Below, one piece after another: positions 17,471 to 24,468 of a stretch of DNA of 36,423 nucleotides (the first letter of the stretch is position 1; the number at the start of each line of letters is the position of its first letter). Below the pieces are notes generated by a model. That model searched no databases. It was given only the letters and a program-made list of their open reading frames with translations, and was not told the DNA's origin. The translations under genes were made by a program, and so were the position numbers. The DNA comes from Methanomicrobiales archaeon (GTDB taxonomy: Archaea > Halobacteriota > Methanomicrobia > Methanomicrobiales > JACTUA01), in NCBI GenBank assembly GCA_028678905.1, contig JAJRCO010000222.1:1-36423 (forward strand), in the 5' to 3' direction.

Positions 17471-17875
17471 ATGGTGGAATTCAAGGTAGTCGTATCTGAT
17501 CCCAAAACCGGTCAGGCCTATAATCTAACGGTGAGTGGAGGAGCCGCGGGGGCGTTTGTGGGAAAGAAGATTGGAAAAGAGGTGGAGGGAGCAGCCATCG
17601 GGCTTCCCGGCTATAAACTCCAGATCACCGGCGGATCGGATCGCGATGGCACTGCAGCCCGCCCGGATCTTCCCGGCGTGGGAAGAAAGCGGTTACTCCT
17701 CTCCGGGGGGGCCGGTTTTCATCCGCCCCATGACGGAGAACGACGCCGGAAATTCATACGAGGAAACGAGATCACCATAGAGTTCGTGCAGATCAATACC
17801 ATAGTGATCGGCCAGGGGGAGAAACCTCTGGCAGAGTACTTCCCGAAAGAGAAGGCAGAGAAAGCTGCTGCATAA
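17471..17875 (+). CDS. rps6e: 30S ribosomal protein S6e
   Basis: A 134-residue archaeal S6e: MVEFKVVVSDPKTGQAYNL at the N-terminus, then GLPGYKLQITGGSDRDG, the RRKFIRGNEIT block, and an Ala/Lys tail. It is part of the small ribosomal subunit. ATG 17471 is preferred over the in-frame GTG at 17456 because the family begins with this MVEFK motif. The position next to aIF5B is usual in archaea. A T6 run follows 13 bp after the stop (17889-17894). Confidence 0.96.
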   Translation: MVEFKVVVSDPKTGQAYNLTVSGGAAGAFVGKKIGKEVEGAAIGLPGYKLQITGGSDRDGTAARPDLPGVGRKRLLLSGGAGFHPPHDGERRRKFIRGNEITIEFVQINTIVIGQGEKPLAEYFPKEKAEKAAA

Positions 17876-17888
17876 CCGTAACTCTCCC

Positions 17889-17894
17889 TTTTTT
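17889..17894 (+). terminator. T-run after S6e
   Basis: A CCC followed by six T lies 13 bp after the S6e stop. A second T6 run is at 17937-17942. Both fit archaeal oligo-T termination between S6e and the convergent DUF2240 gene. Confidence 0.4.
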
Positions 17895-18017
17895 CATCAG
17901 TTTTTACGCACGAATCGGATTCTATCAAGAATCGCGTTTTTTCGCAGGACCGCGCAGATATTCAGGACTGTCGGTTCCTTCACGAACGCTGTAGTGGGGA
18001 TTTGTCCTGTCCGCAGA

Positions 18018-18482
18018 TTACTTCTTCTTTGCGACCTGCTCTTTCAGAGAGTCCAGAAGATCTTCAAAAGAGATGCCGTACTTTTTGGCGAGAATGACGC
18101 TTGCCGCCTCTATGGAGATTACACCTCCGAAATTCCTGGTGATGAGCTGGTTCATCTCCGCGGTGATCTCGTTAAGAGGACGGTTCGTTTTCGAGGCGAT
18201 GCGCGCGAGGAGCGTCTGCGCAGGCTCCTCCTCTAGCAAAAGATCAGCAGGAGGGCGGTATCCCAGAGGGATGGTGACCGCCTGAACATCGAATTGTGGA
18301 GTGATCCAGCCATCGGCCACGCTGAACAGCCCTTTGGTAATCGCACGCTCGAGCAGGACGGTGGCCTGTTCTCGATTCATCCATTTGCGGTCAAGGGCAA
18401 GATAAAAGACAAAGTCGTTCTTCTGGAGTCTCTCCTTTCTCATGTGACGAAAGGGTGCAGCGAGGACGATCTCCAGACTCAC
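18018..18482 (-). CDS. DUF2240 family protein
   Basis: A 154-residue cytoplasmic protein with MSLEIVLAAPFRHMRKERLQKNDFVFYLALDRKWMN at the start. This pattern, the mid-region GLFSVADGWITPQFDV and the acidic-basic C-terminal helices fit the archaeal DUF2240 family, whose function is unknown. The start is GTG at 18482, overlapping the TGA of the gene before it (GTGA), so translation is coupled. It ends a minus-strand set with S8e, suggesting expression with the translation machinery. Predicted largely helical, with a possible winged-helix first half (inference). Confidence 0.78.
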   Translation of the reverse strand: MSLEIVLAAPFRHMRKERLQKNDFVFYLALDRKWMNREQATVLLERAITKGLFSVADGWITPQFDVQAVTIPLGYRPPADLLLEEEPAQTLLARIASKTNRPLNEITAEMNQLITRNFGGVISIEAASVILAKKYGISFEDLLDSLKEQVAKKK

Positions 18483-18901
18483 ACACAGGCACCTTTCAGT
18501 ATTTCCCGCAGATCTATGGCATCCATACCTCCGCGCGATTCCTCTTTTGCGACGGTCACTTCTGTGAATTTTCCCTTATCTACTATTCGCACCAGAAAGA
18601 TATTTTCCGAGACCGGTACGCGATTTTTTGGGGTCAGACGGGTTTCACGGACAACGACACGAAAATCGGCCATCTCCGTAACCGTTTTTTCTATATCCGG
18701 GAGATGGTTTACCGGCTCAAACGACGTTTTATTGTGCGCCACCGACACCAGAGTCTGGCACTTCACCAGATCGACCCCCTTTCTGCTGGTGGTATGGCTC
18801 TCATGGAGAGAGCGGAAACAGCGGAGTACCTCACCAAATGGTTTCTGTAGTTCGAAATCGAGATCGAAAGTGGTGGGAAAACGATGGTAAACAGTGCGCA
18901 T
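18479..18901 (-). CDS. conserved-looking protein of unknown function between S8e and DUF2240
   Basis: A 140-residue protein starting MRTVYHRFPTTFDLDFEL. ATG 18901 is preferred over the preceding TTG. I do not recognise a family. It has no signal, no membrane segment and no metal motif beyond two scattered Cys. The N-terminal half reads like an alpha/beta unit and the end is helical (GGMDAIDLREILKGACV). It begins 45 bp after S8e and overlaps the next gene by 4 bp, so it is probably part of the S8e transcript. Confidence 0.7.
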   Translation of the reverse strand: MRTVYHRFPTTFDLDFELQKPFGEVLRCFRSLHESHTTSRKGVDLVKCQTLVSVAHNKTSFEPVNHLPDIEKTVTEMADFRVVVRETRLTPKNRVPVSENIFLVRIVDKGKFTEVTVAKEESRGGMDAIDLREILKGACV

Positions 18902-18946
18902 CAATAAGTAGTGAGGAAACGGTACGTGAAAAAGGGATATGCTCTA

Positions 18947-19333
18947 TTATTCTATCAGAATCGCGTTCACCACACCACTCTGACCGGGGCGGTTTACAAT
19001 CTTGGCCTTTCCGAGGTCGGTTTTTATAATTGCACCTTTGGTGAGGATGTTTCGGCGAACATAGTTGGGGTCTGCCCGATTTTCCATCACCGTCTCGATA
19101 GTGGCCCTTCTGGTCACACCAGTCTTCGGATCGGCGACATTCGCAAAATTGGCGCGCAACGCCCGGACTTTCAGGTTTCCCCCAAACGTGCGGATAATCG
19201 AACGATGGGAAGAACCGATGGTGGTATCTGCTGATGCTCTTCCGATTTCAAATGCCTTCTTTCCCCGGGATGGATGATACCGTCCACCGGTCATCCGCCG
19301 TACCGATCTTCCCTGCCAGAGTATAACAATCAC
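18947..19333 (-). CDS. rps8e: 30S ribosomal protein S8e
   Basis: A small basic ribosomal protein of about 125 residues: WQGRSVRRMTGGRYHPSRGKK at the N-terminus, a central RRATIETV segment, and a C-terminal IVNRPGQSGVVNAIL. The start is unclear. The only standard start codon in frame is GTG 19333, giving MIVILWQGRS, four residues longer than the family's usual M-x-WQGRS. The GTG lies inside GGGGTGATT, which itself looks like a ribosome site placed correctly for the ATA codon at 19324. A TATA box on the minus strand at 19366-19376 puts the mRNA start near 19344. Confidence 0.93.
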   Translation of the reverse strand: MIVILWQGRSVRRMTGGRYHPSRGKKAFEIGRASADTTIGSSHRSIIRTFGGNLKVRALRANFANVADPKTGVTRRATIETVMENRADPNYVRRNILTKGAIIKTDLGKAKIVNRPGQSGVVNAILIE

Positions 19334-19365
19334 CCCAAATATCTTCTTTCAATCCAGAAAGTGCA

Positions 19366-19376
19366 TTATATATTGC
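19366..19376. promoter_or_regulatory. TATA element between S8e and the GNAT gene
   Basis: ATTATATATTG on the plus strand, CAATATATAAT on the minus. It is correctly spaced for S8e (leader of roughly 10-20 nt) and, on the plus strand, would start transcription just before the ATG at 19401. One AT-rich element may serve both divergent genes. Confidence 0.45.
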
Positions 19377-19400
19377 CCGTAAGTCTATTTAGGTGTTGCC

Positions 19401-19968
19401 ATGACAGATATCGGGCGGGATCCCTCGATTTCAATCCGCAAGGAACAGGGTGAGGATGTTTCGGGGATCCGCAACCTTCCCCTGGAGACCTTCGAGACTC
19501 CCCTGGAGGCGGAGATCGTGGATGGTATCCGGAATTCCCGCACTGAATACCTGTCCCTGGTTGCTGTCGCAGATAACCAGTTGGTGGGACATGAATTGTT
19601 CAGCTCGGTAACGCTGGAAGGTACCGGAATTGTGGGCATGGGCCTGTGCCCCCGGCAATTGCAGAAGCTACCGGTGGCATGGAATCGGATCCCAGCTCAT
19701 CCAGTGTGGGATCAGGATACTAACCACACGATGCTGTGCTTTCATTGTAGTGCTTGGAGACCCCAGTTATTACTCTCGCTTCGGTTTTGTTTCGGCAAAG
19801 ACTGCGGGCATCCGCTGCTACTGGAATGTACCGGATGATGTGTTTATAATTCGGATTCTCGATGAAGACCGGATGACGGGAAGGGCACGGTACCGGCCGG
19901 AGTTTCAGGATGCAGGCGGTGGAGTAGGCCAGGGAATCACCATCCTATCCGCGCTATCCACCATATAA
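19401..19968 (+). pseudogene. GNAT-family N-acetyltransferase, broken by frameshifts
   Basis: Two halves of one acetyltransferase lie in different frames. The first frame gives SIRKEQGEDVSGIRNL and then LVAVADNQLVGHELFSSVTL up to about GTGIVGMG (near 19647). The other frame resumes near 19666 with HGIGSQLIQCGIRIL, FIVVLGDPSYYSRFGFV, then CYWNVPDDVFIIRIL and EFQDA. The family normally reads GLGPVAVLPEYQ..GIGS across the break. In this stretch the third frame gives GPV, so at least two indels seem present between about 19648 and 19680. The acetyl-CoA-binding loop (Q/RxxGxG/A) is where the break falls. Either a recent pseudogene or a sequencing error. Confidence 0.8.
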
Positions 19969-20002
19969 CGCCGGGCTCAACACTAAAAAACAGAGAATTC
20001 TG

Positions 20003-20680
20003 TTATTTCAGGATCGCGTCTACCAGGGGTGCGACACCTTCCCCGGTCTTTAAGTTGGTACGGAACACCTGAATGACCGGGTTGTACCGGTACATGTCAT
20101 CCTCCATCCGCTCCACATCGGCGCCAACCAAGGGGGCGAGGTCGATCTTGTTGATCACTCCGATGCTACATCCGCGGACGATCATGGGGTGTTTGTTCAC
20201 CACGTCGTCCCCTTCTGTCGCGCTCACTACCACGATCCGTTTCTCCGCACCCAAGAGGAAATCGGTGGGGCAGACCATGTTGCCTACGTTTTCAATAAAC
20301 AGCACATCGATCGCATCGAGTGGCAGGTGCTCCAGCCCATGCTCCACCAGGTGTGCATCCAGGTGACATTCCTTGCCGGTATTCACATTGACGGCAGGGA
20401 TTCCAAGCGCGATAATCCGGCGGTAGTCATCGTCACCGTAGACATCTCCTGCGATAGCCCCGGCACGAAGACCTTTCTGGACCAGGAAGGGAATTGCACG
20501 CTCGATAAGCGCGGTCTTGCCCGATCCTATCGCACCCAGGAGATCGAAGGCCCGAACCCCATGCGAGCGGAGCAGATCCGCGTTCGCTTTGGCGATCCGG
20601 TTATTGGTGGCGTAGATGTCTTTCTCCAGCTGGATATCCACGTGGTGCATAGCGAGTACTATGTTGACGTGAATCTCCAT
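20003..20680 (-). CDS. hypB: hydrogenase/urease nickel incorporation GTPase HypB
   Basis: A SIMIBI GTPase that loads nickel into [NiFe] hydrogenases with HypA. The P-loop is LLGAIGSGKTALIERA, followed by AGAIAGDVYGDDD, then ECHLDAHLVEHGL, IENVGNMVCPTDF (the metal-site Cys and the switch region), and the NKIDL guanine-specificity motif. ATG 20680 gives 225 residues. ATG 20650 (MHHVDIQLEKDIYATNN) gives 215 and is favoured by the promoter, since the palindromic TATA at 20680-20689 touches the upstream ATG. There is no N-terminal His-rich tail. No hypA lies beside it. Such a GTPase fits a hydrogenotrophic methanogen. Confidence 0.93.
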   Translation of the reverse strand: MEIHVNIVLAMHHVDIQLEKDIYATNNRIAKANADLLRSHGVRAFDLLGAIGSGKTALIERAIPFLVQKGLRAGAIAGDVYGDDDYRRIIALGIPAVNVNTGKECHLDAHLVEHGLEHLPLDAIDVLFIENVGNMVCPTDFLLGAEKRIVVVSATEGDDVVNKHPMIVRGCSIGVINKIDLAPLVGADVERMEDDMYRYNPVIQVFRTNLKTGEGVAPLVDAILK

Positions 20681-20689
20681 ATACGTATA
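20680..20689. promoter_or_regulatory. palindromic TATA element between hypB and srp19
   Basis: TATACGTATA is a perfect 10-bp palindrome. Leftward it would start transcription near 20658, just before the hypB ATG at 20650. Rightward the SRP19 ATG (20707) lies about 22 bp from its centre, implying a leaderless mRNA. The two genes may share one TBP-binding site. Confidence 0.5.
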
Positions 20690-20706
20690 ACCCCAATTAG
20701 TATCAG

Positions 20707-20979
20707 ATGAAAGGCGAGAGAGTCCTTTATCCCGGTTATTTCGATCTAGCCCTGGGGAGGAGCGAGGGAAGGCGCGTACCCAAGTCCGCTGCGGTCCCGG
20801 ATCCCAAGCTGGCCGATTTGGAACGGGCGGCAAAGAAGCTGGGATTGAGCTATCGGACCGAAGCCAAACCCCATCCGGCCCAATGGATAAAGCGGGAGGG
20901 GCGGCTGGTGGTCACCTGGGAAGAAAGCAAGGAAGATCTCCTGAAGAAGATGGCAAAGAAAATGGGGAGAAAGCGATGA
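20707..20979 (+). CDS. srp19: signal recognition particle 19 kDa protein
   Basis: A 90-residue SRP19 that binds helices 6 and 8 of 7S RNA and helps assemble SRP54. The family pattern is clear: LYPGYFDLALGRSEGRRVPKS at the N-terminus, LERAAKKLGL, the HPAQWIKREGRLVV block, and a Lys-rich C-terminal tail. Full length for archaea. The stop overlaps the ATG of the PHP gene (ATGA), so the pair is one unit. Confidence 0.96.
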   Translation: MKGERVLYPGYFDLALGRSEGRRVPKSAAVPDPKLADLERAAKKLGLSYRTEAKPHPAQWIKREGRLVVTWEESKEDLLKKMAKKMGRKR

Positions 20980-21635
20980 AAGGACAGTACGATCTCCATA
21001 CCCACACTCTGCTCTCCGATGGAGAAATGCTTCCCATAGAACTGATCCGACGAGCGGCCGTTACGGGATATACCATAGTGGCGATCTCAGACCATGCCGA
21101 TTCGACCAATCTCTCCGAGATCATCATCGCGGTGCGCAGGCTGGAAGAATCTGCCACCGAGTACGGGGTGAGGCTCCTTTGTGGCGTGGAGCTGACCCAT
21201 GTTCCTCCCTCTCGCATCGCTCTCATGGCCCGAAGGGCAAAACAAGAGGGGGCCGACCTGGTGGTGGTGCATGGAGAGACGGTGGTGGAACCGGTTGCCG
21301 AAGGCACCAACAGAGCTGCCTGCACGTGTCCTGACGTGGATATTCTTGCTCATCCTGGCCTGATCACCCCGGAAGATTTACAGGCTGCGGCTACGCATCA
21401 GGTGGCACTGGAGATCACCTCCCGGGCAGGTCACAATCGAACGAATGGTCATGTTGCGAAACTGGGGATAGAGGCCGGATGCATTCTGGTCATCAACTCA
21501 GATGCCCATGCTCCAGGAGACCTGCTGGATGAAAGAGGCCGGATGGTTGTTGCGCGTGGTGCAGGACTGAGCAAGGAAGAGGCGGAGAAGTCGTTATCTT
21601 TAAATATTCATCGCTGGTTGTCGAAAAGAGGCTGA
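20976..21635 (+). CDS. PHP-domain metallohydrolase, histidinol-phosphatase type
   Basis: A 219-residue PHP-fold protein. Metal ligands are visible in YDLHTHTLLSDGEM (His8, His10 region), AISDHAD, the CGVELTH Glu, VVVHGE, ILAHPGLI and INSDAHAP. These are the complete set expected of an active trinuclear phosphoesterase. Archaeal relatives sit beside SRP19 or RNase P genes and have no confirmed substrate. A histidinol-phosphate activity is only one possibility. ATG 20976 overlaps the SRP19 stop. A 93-bp AT-rich gap with strong TATA boxes follows. Confidence 0.88.
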   Translation: MKGQYDLHTHTLLSDGEMLPIELIRRAAVTGYTIVAISDHADSTNLSEIIIAVRRLEESATEYGVRLLCGVELTHVPPSRIALMARRAKQEGADLVVVHGETVVEPVAEGTNRAACTCPDVDILAHPGLITPEDLQAAATHQVALEITSRAGHNRTNGHVAKLGIEAGCILVINSDAHAPGDLLDERGRMVVARGAGLSKEEAEKSLSLNIHRWLSKRG

Positions 21636-21683
21636 TAATACTCATATTTATAGATTAACACAATCTTTATATAGTAAGATATT

Positions 21684-21695
21684 ATATATATATAG
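21684..21695 (+). promoter_or_regulatory. TATA box of the gar1-tfb unit
   Basis: A run of alternating TA (TATATATATATA) about 40 bp before gar1. A second TATA-like stretch (CTTTATATAG) lies at 21665-21674. Transcription from the first would start near 21715, leaving a short leader. Confidence 0.55.
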
Positions 21696-21728
21696 ATTAC
21701 CTTACATAAGGCAATTCTCACCGGGGAC

Positions 21729-22067
21729 GTGCAGTTGAGGCTCGCGGGTAGTGTGTTTCGTACTATTGGTCAGCGACTGATAGTGGCACGATGCGATCCC
21801 GGGCAGCTGCCCCGTCTCTACAGTGATGTGGTTACCGAAGAATCGCGCCCGCTGGGAAAACTGGTAGACATCTTCGGTAATATCGAAGCCCCCTATGCCG
21901 TCATCGTCTGCTACGGACAGTGTGCGGTAGTTCCAGGGGAGAGACTATTCACCCGATATGAGGTACGAAGGGATGCAAGAGATAGAAAAGGTAAAATTGC
22001 TGCAGTCAGAGCGAGAGGCACTCAAAAAGCGCGCTCTCCAGGTCAAGGAAGCAGAAAGAAAGAGTGA
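21729..22067 (+). CDS. gar1: H/ACA ribonucleoprotein subunit Gar1
   Basis: A 112-residue protein. Residues 1-77 are the Gar1 beta-barrel (LRLAGSVFRTIGQRLIV, GKLVDIFGNIEAPYAVI, GERLFTR), which binds Cbf5 in the pseudouridine-guide complex. The start is GTG 21729 or TTG 21735. The last 35 residues are Arg/Lys-rich, in keeping with the basic tails of some Gar1 proteins, but they are encoded in DNA that also encodes the first 31 residues of TFB in another frame. The frame may truly end here, or an indel near 21955 could hide a stop at the TGA (21959-21961) that overlaps ATG 21958. Confidence 0.88.
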   Translation: MQLRLAGSVFRTIGQRLIVARCDPGQLPRLYSDVVTEESRPLGKLVDIFGNIEAPYAVIVCYGQCAVVPGERLFTRYEVRRDARDRKGKIAAVRARGTQKARSPGQGSRKKE

Positions 22068-22980
22068 AGAATACCGAGAGACCGTCTGTCCGGAATGTGG
22101 GAGCCGGCAGCTGGTGCATGACTATGAGCGTGCGGAGCTGGTCTGCCAGAATTGCGGGCTGGTGATTGACGAGGATTTCATCGACCGTGGCCCGGAGTGG
22201 CGGGCATTCGATCACGATCAGCGGATCAAGAGGTCTCGGGTGGGGGCGCCGATGACGTTTACCATCCACGACAAGGGTCTCTCTACGATGATTGACTGGA
22301 GAAACCGGGATTCCTACGGGAGAGCGATCTCCAGCAAGAACAGGGCCCAGTTGTACAGGCTGCGGAAGTGGCAGCGGCGCATTCGAGTAAGCAACGCCAC
22401 AGAGAGGAACCTGGCATTTGCCCTTTCCGAGCTCGACCGTATGGCCTCAGCCCTCGGGCTGCCCCGTAACGTCCGTGAGACCGCCGCAGTCGTCTATCGG
22501 GATGCCGTGGACAAGAACCTGATCCGGGGGAGAAGTATTGAGGGCGTTGCCGCCGCGGCCCTCTATGCGGCTTGCCGGCAGTGTAACGTTCCCCGCACCC
22601 TGGACGAGATCGCAGAGGTGTCCCGGGTCTCCCGCAAAGAGATCGGTCGTACCTACCGCTTCATTTCCCGTGAACTGGGCCTACGGCTCCTGCCCACCTC
22701 GCCCATCGACTATGTCCCGCGCTTCTGCTCCGGGCTGAACCTGAAGGGAGAGGTGCAAAGCCGTGCGGTGGAGATCCTCCGCCAGGCCGGGGAACGTGAG
22801 CTTACGAGCGGCCGGGGCCCGACCGGGGTCGCCGCCGCCGCGATCTACATCTCCTCCATCCTCTCCGGAGAACGGCGCACTCAGCGCGAGGTGGCCGAGG
22901 TGGCCGGGGTCACAGAAGTCACCATCAGGAACCGGTACAAGGAATTGGCGGAAAAGCTGGATATAGAGATCATTCTCTAG
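21973..22980 (+). CDS. tfb: transcription initiation factor B (TFB)
   Basis: A 335-residue TFIIB homologue that bridges TBP and RNA polymerase. The N-terminal zinc ribbon is CPECGS...CQNCG, followed by the B-reader/B-linker region (GPEWRAFDHDQRIKRSRVGAPMT as two parts) and two cyclin-like repeats starting near NLAFALSELDRMA and SRAVEILRQAGE. The C-terminal helix-turn-helix (QREVAEVAGVTEVTIRNRYK) contacts the BRE. ATG 21973 is chosen because AGGTACGAAGGG precedes it. The ATG at 21958 has no such site. It overlaps gar1 by 95 bp and is presumably co-transcribed. Confidence 0.97.
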   Translation: MQEIEKVKLLQSEREALKKRALQVKEAERKSEEYRETVCPECGSRQLVHDYERAELVCQNCGLVIDEDFIDRGPEWRAFDHDQRIKRSRVGAPMTFTIHDKGLSTMIDWRNRDSYGRAISSKNRAQLYRLRKWQRRIRVSNATERNLAFALSELDRMASALGLPRNVRETAAVVYRDAVDKNLIRGRSIEGVAAAALYAACRQCNVPRTLDEIAEVSRVSRKEIGRTYRFISRELGLRLLPTSPIDYVPRFCSGLNLKGEVQSRAVEILRQAGERELTSGRGPTGVAAAAIYISSILSGERRTQREVAEVAGVTEVTIRNRYKELAEKLDIEIIL

Positions 22981-23059
22981 ATCTATTTTCTGCTGTCGGT
23001 AGTCGGAACGCAATTTTTCGCAGGTTTCATAAGCTATTCCGTTACTGTATAATGGGTAC

Positions 23060-23131
23060 GGGCGGGTAGATCAGGGGTAGATCGCATCGTTCGCAACGAT
23101 GAGGCCGCGGGTTCGAATCCCGCCTCGTCCA
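23060..23131 (+). tRNA. tRNA-Ala (CGC)
   Basis: A 72-nt cloverleaf. Acceptor GGGCGGG pairs with CTCGTCC and includes the G3:U70 wobble that identifies alanine tRNAs, with discriminator A73. D-arm GATC/GATC; anticodon stem CATCG/CGATG with loop TTCGCAA, giving CGC; T-arm GCGGG/CCCGC with TTCGAAT. CCA is not encoded, and no intron is seen. Confidence 0.95.
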
Positions 23132-23274
23132 TGCAAAGTATCTTTCTTTTCTGTTCTCTATTCGGTATGTCCCGTCATGGTCCCTATCGGGGGACAGTCA
23201 TCATTCCTGCGGATAGGGGATACCAGCGATCCACACCACATCTTTATCTTGATTGTGCGCAGTATGCCGCACAT

Positions 23275-23445
23275 ATGCCTGTTAAGATGCATCACACGGC
23301 AGAGGGATGGTATTACCAATGGGGTGAACATGGGAAGAAGTATTTCTTTAATCCCGACGATCCTGAATCGAAAACCCGTGCGAAGGAGAATGCGGCTCGT
23401 CAGGGTCGGGCGGCGTTTGCACATGGATATCGCGGAAAAAAATAA
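23275..23445 (+). CDS. small basic protein of unknown function
   Basis: A 56-residue protein: MPVKMHHTAEGWYYQWGEHG, then KKYFFNPDDPESKTRAKENA and an Arg/Gly-rich tail. The open frame runs back to 23131, but a TATA-like TTTATCTT at 23243-23250 puts transcription near 23271, just before this ATG. The aromatic patch and the NPDDPESKTRAKENAARQGRAAF pattern suggest a real, compact conserved protein. Similar small proteins occur in archaeal viruses and methanogens as far as I recall, but I give no function. It sits just after a tRNA gene, a common site for insertions. Confidence 0.6.
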   Translation: MPVKMHHTAEGWYYQWGEHGKKYFFNPDDPESKTRAKENAARQGRAAFAHGYRGKK

Positions 23446-23601
23446 GGATCGACTGCGTTAATCATTCATCATCCCTTTTTCAGATCGACAGGAGTTGGTT
23501 TAGGTATAGGCTGGATGCCGCAGAATTACTTCCTGACCGCACGGTCTCTCGACCCTGTCCCGTTATTCTTGATGACTGAAGGTTTTTGTGCTGATGTCCT
23601 C

Positions 23602-24468
23602 TTACTTCCACCGGTGCTGATAGCCGCGGACGGGTAGCGGCGCTCCATCCAGAAGCACCTTCCGATCTGCGATCACGTCACCGATATGATAGGCATCCAG
23701 TCCGGCAAGGGGAAGAGACGAATGGGGGATGGTGAACAGCAGTTCGTAATCCCCTCCACCGAACAATGCGAGTTCGCAGGCCTCATCTGCGGGCAGTTCG
23801 GGGATGAGGGAAAGCTGATCGGCGTGGATCTCGTACCCAACGTCATTCACCCGTGCGAGATCATGCAGGGAAAGAGCGAGCCCATCGCTGATATCCATCA
23901 TAGATGTTACGCCGGATTCGCCGAGTACCCTGCCCTCTTTGATGCGAGGGTGGGGTTCGAACAGGGAGCGTTCGTACTGCCAGTGTCCCTGGAGGGCAGC
24001 CTGCGCCCGGCCCAGGATGCCTGTTACGCAGATCGCGTCTCCCACCCGTGCACCAGTCCGCCGGACGATGCGATCCTTCTCTACCATGCCGATCCCAGTA
24101 GAGACCAGGGTCAATTCCTGGTGAGAGTCGATATCCCCTCCACCCAGGATGGTTTCGTGTTCTCTGCAGCAGGCAACCGCGCCCTCCATGAGGGGGTACA
24201 GGCGCTCCGGACGGTCCAGGCCCACCGCGACCAGGATGAGCAGGGGACGGGCACCCATGGCCGCGACATCGGAAAGGCTGGCCGCCACTGCCATCCATCC
24301 CCGCTGCCAGTCCGTCATCCGGGATGGAAAATCGGTCTGTTCATGGAGCATGTCCGTGGTGGCGACCAGATATTTGTCCTCTAAGGGGATGATCGCACAA
24401 TCGTTTGCGATGGTCTCTGCTCCCACTAGCGAGATCAGGGAGGCAATCAGAGTCCGCTCATCGACCAC
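23602..24468 (-). CDS. thiL: thiamine-monophosphate kinase
   Basis: A 288-residue ThiL of the PurM-like ATP-binding family. It phosphorylates thiamine phosphate to the active diphosphate. Signatures are DCAIIPLEDKYLVATTDMLHE, the ASLSDVAAMGARPLLILV block with its metal-binding Asp, GGGDIDSHQELTLVSTGIG, MDISDGLALSLHDLA and FGGGDYELLFTI. The GTG at 24468 follows a full Shine-Dalgarno AGGAGGTG (24473-24480 region). The open frame upstream of this is only the end of the DUF460 gene read in another frame. Overlap with that gene is 11 bp. Last gene of the rio2 unit. Confidence 0.95.
   Translation of the reverse strand: MVDERTLIASLISLVGAETIANDCAIIPLEDKYLVATTDMLHEQTDFPSRMTDWQRGWMAVAASLSDVAAMGARPLLILVAVGLDRPERLYPLMEGAVACCREHETILGGGDIDSHQELTLVSTGIGMVEKDRIVRRTGARVGDAICVTGILGRAQAALQGHWQYERSLFEPHPRIKEGRVLGESGVTSMMDISDGLALSLHDLARVNDVGYEIHADQLSLIPELPADEACELALFGGGDYELLFTIPHSSLPLAGLDAYHIGDVIADRKVLLDGAPLPVRGYQHRWK

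Noticed and set aside
20681..20833. An N-terminal extension of HypB starting near 20833
   Set aside because: It would run across the palindromic TATA and the opposite srp19 start region, and the extra residues show no HypB feature.
21674..21705. GTAAG and CTTAC flanking the TATA run before gar1 as an operator
   Set aside because: Only five bases match and they are 22 bp apart in AT-rich DNA; chance is a sufficient explanation.
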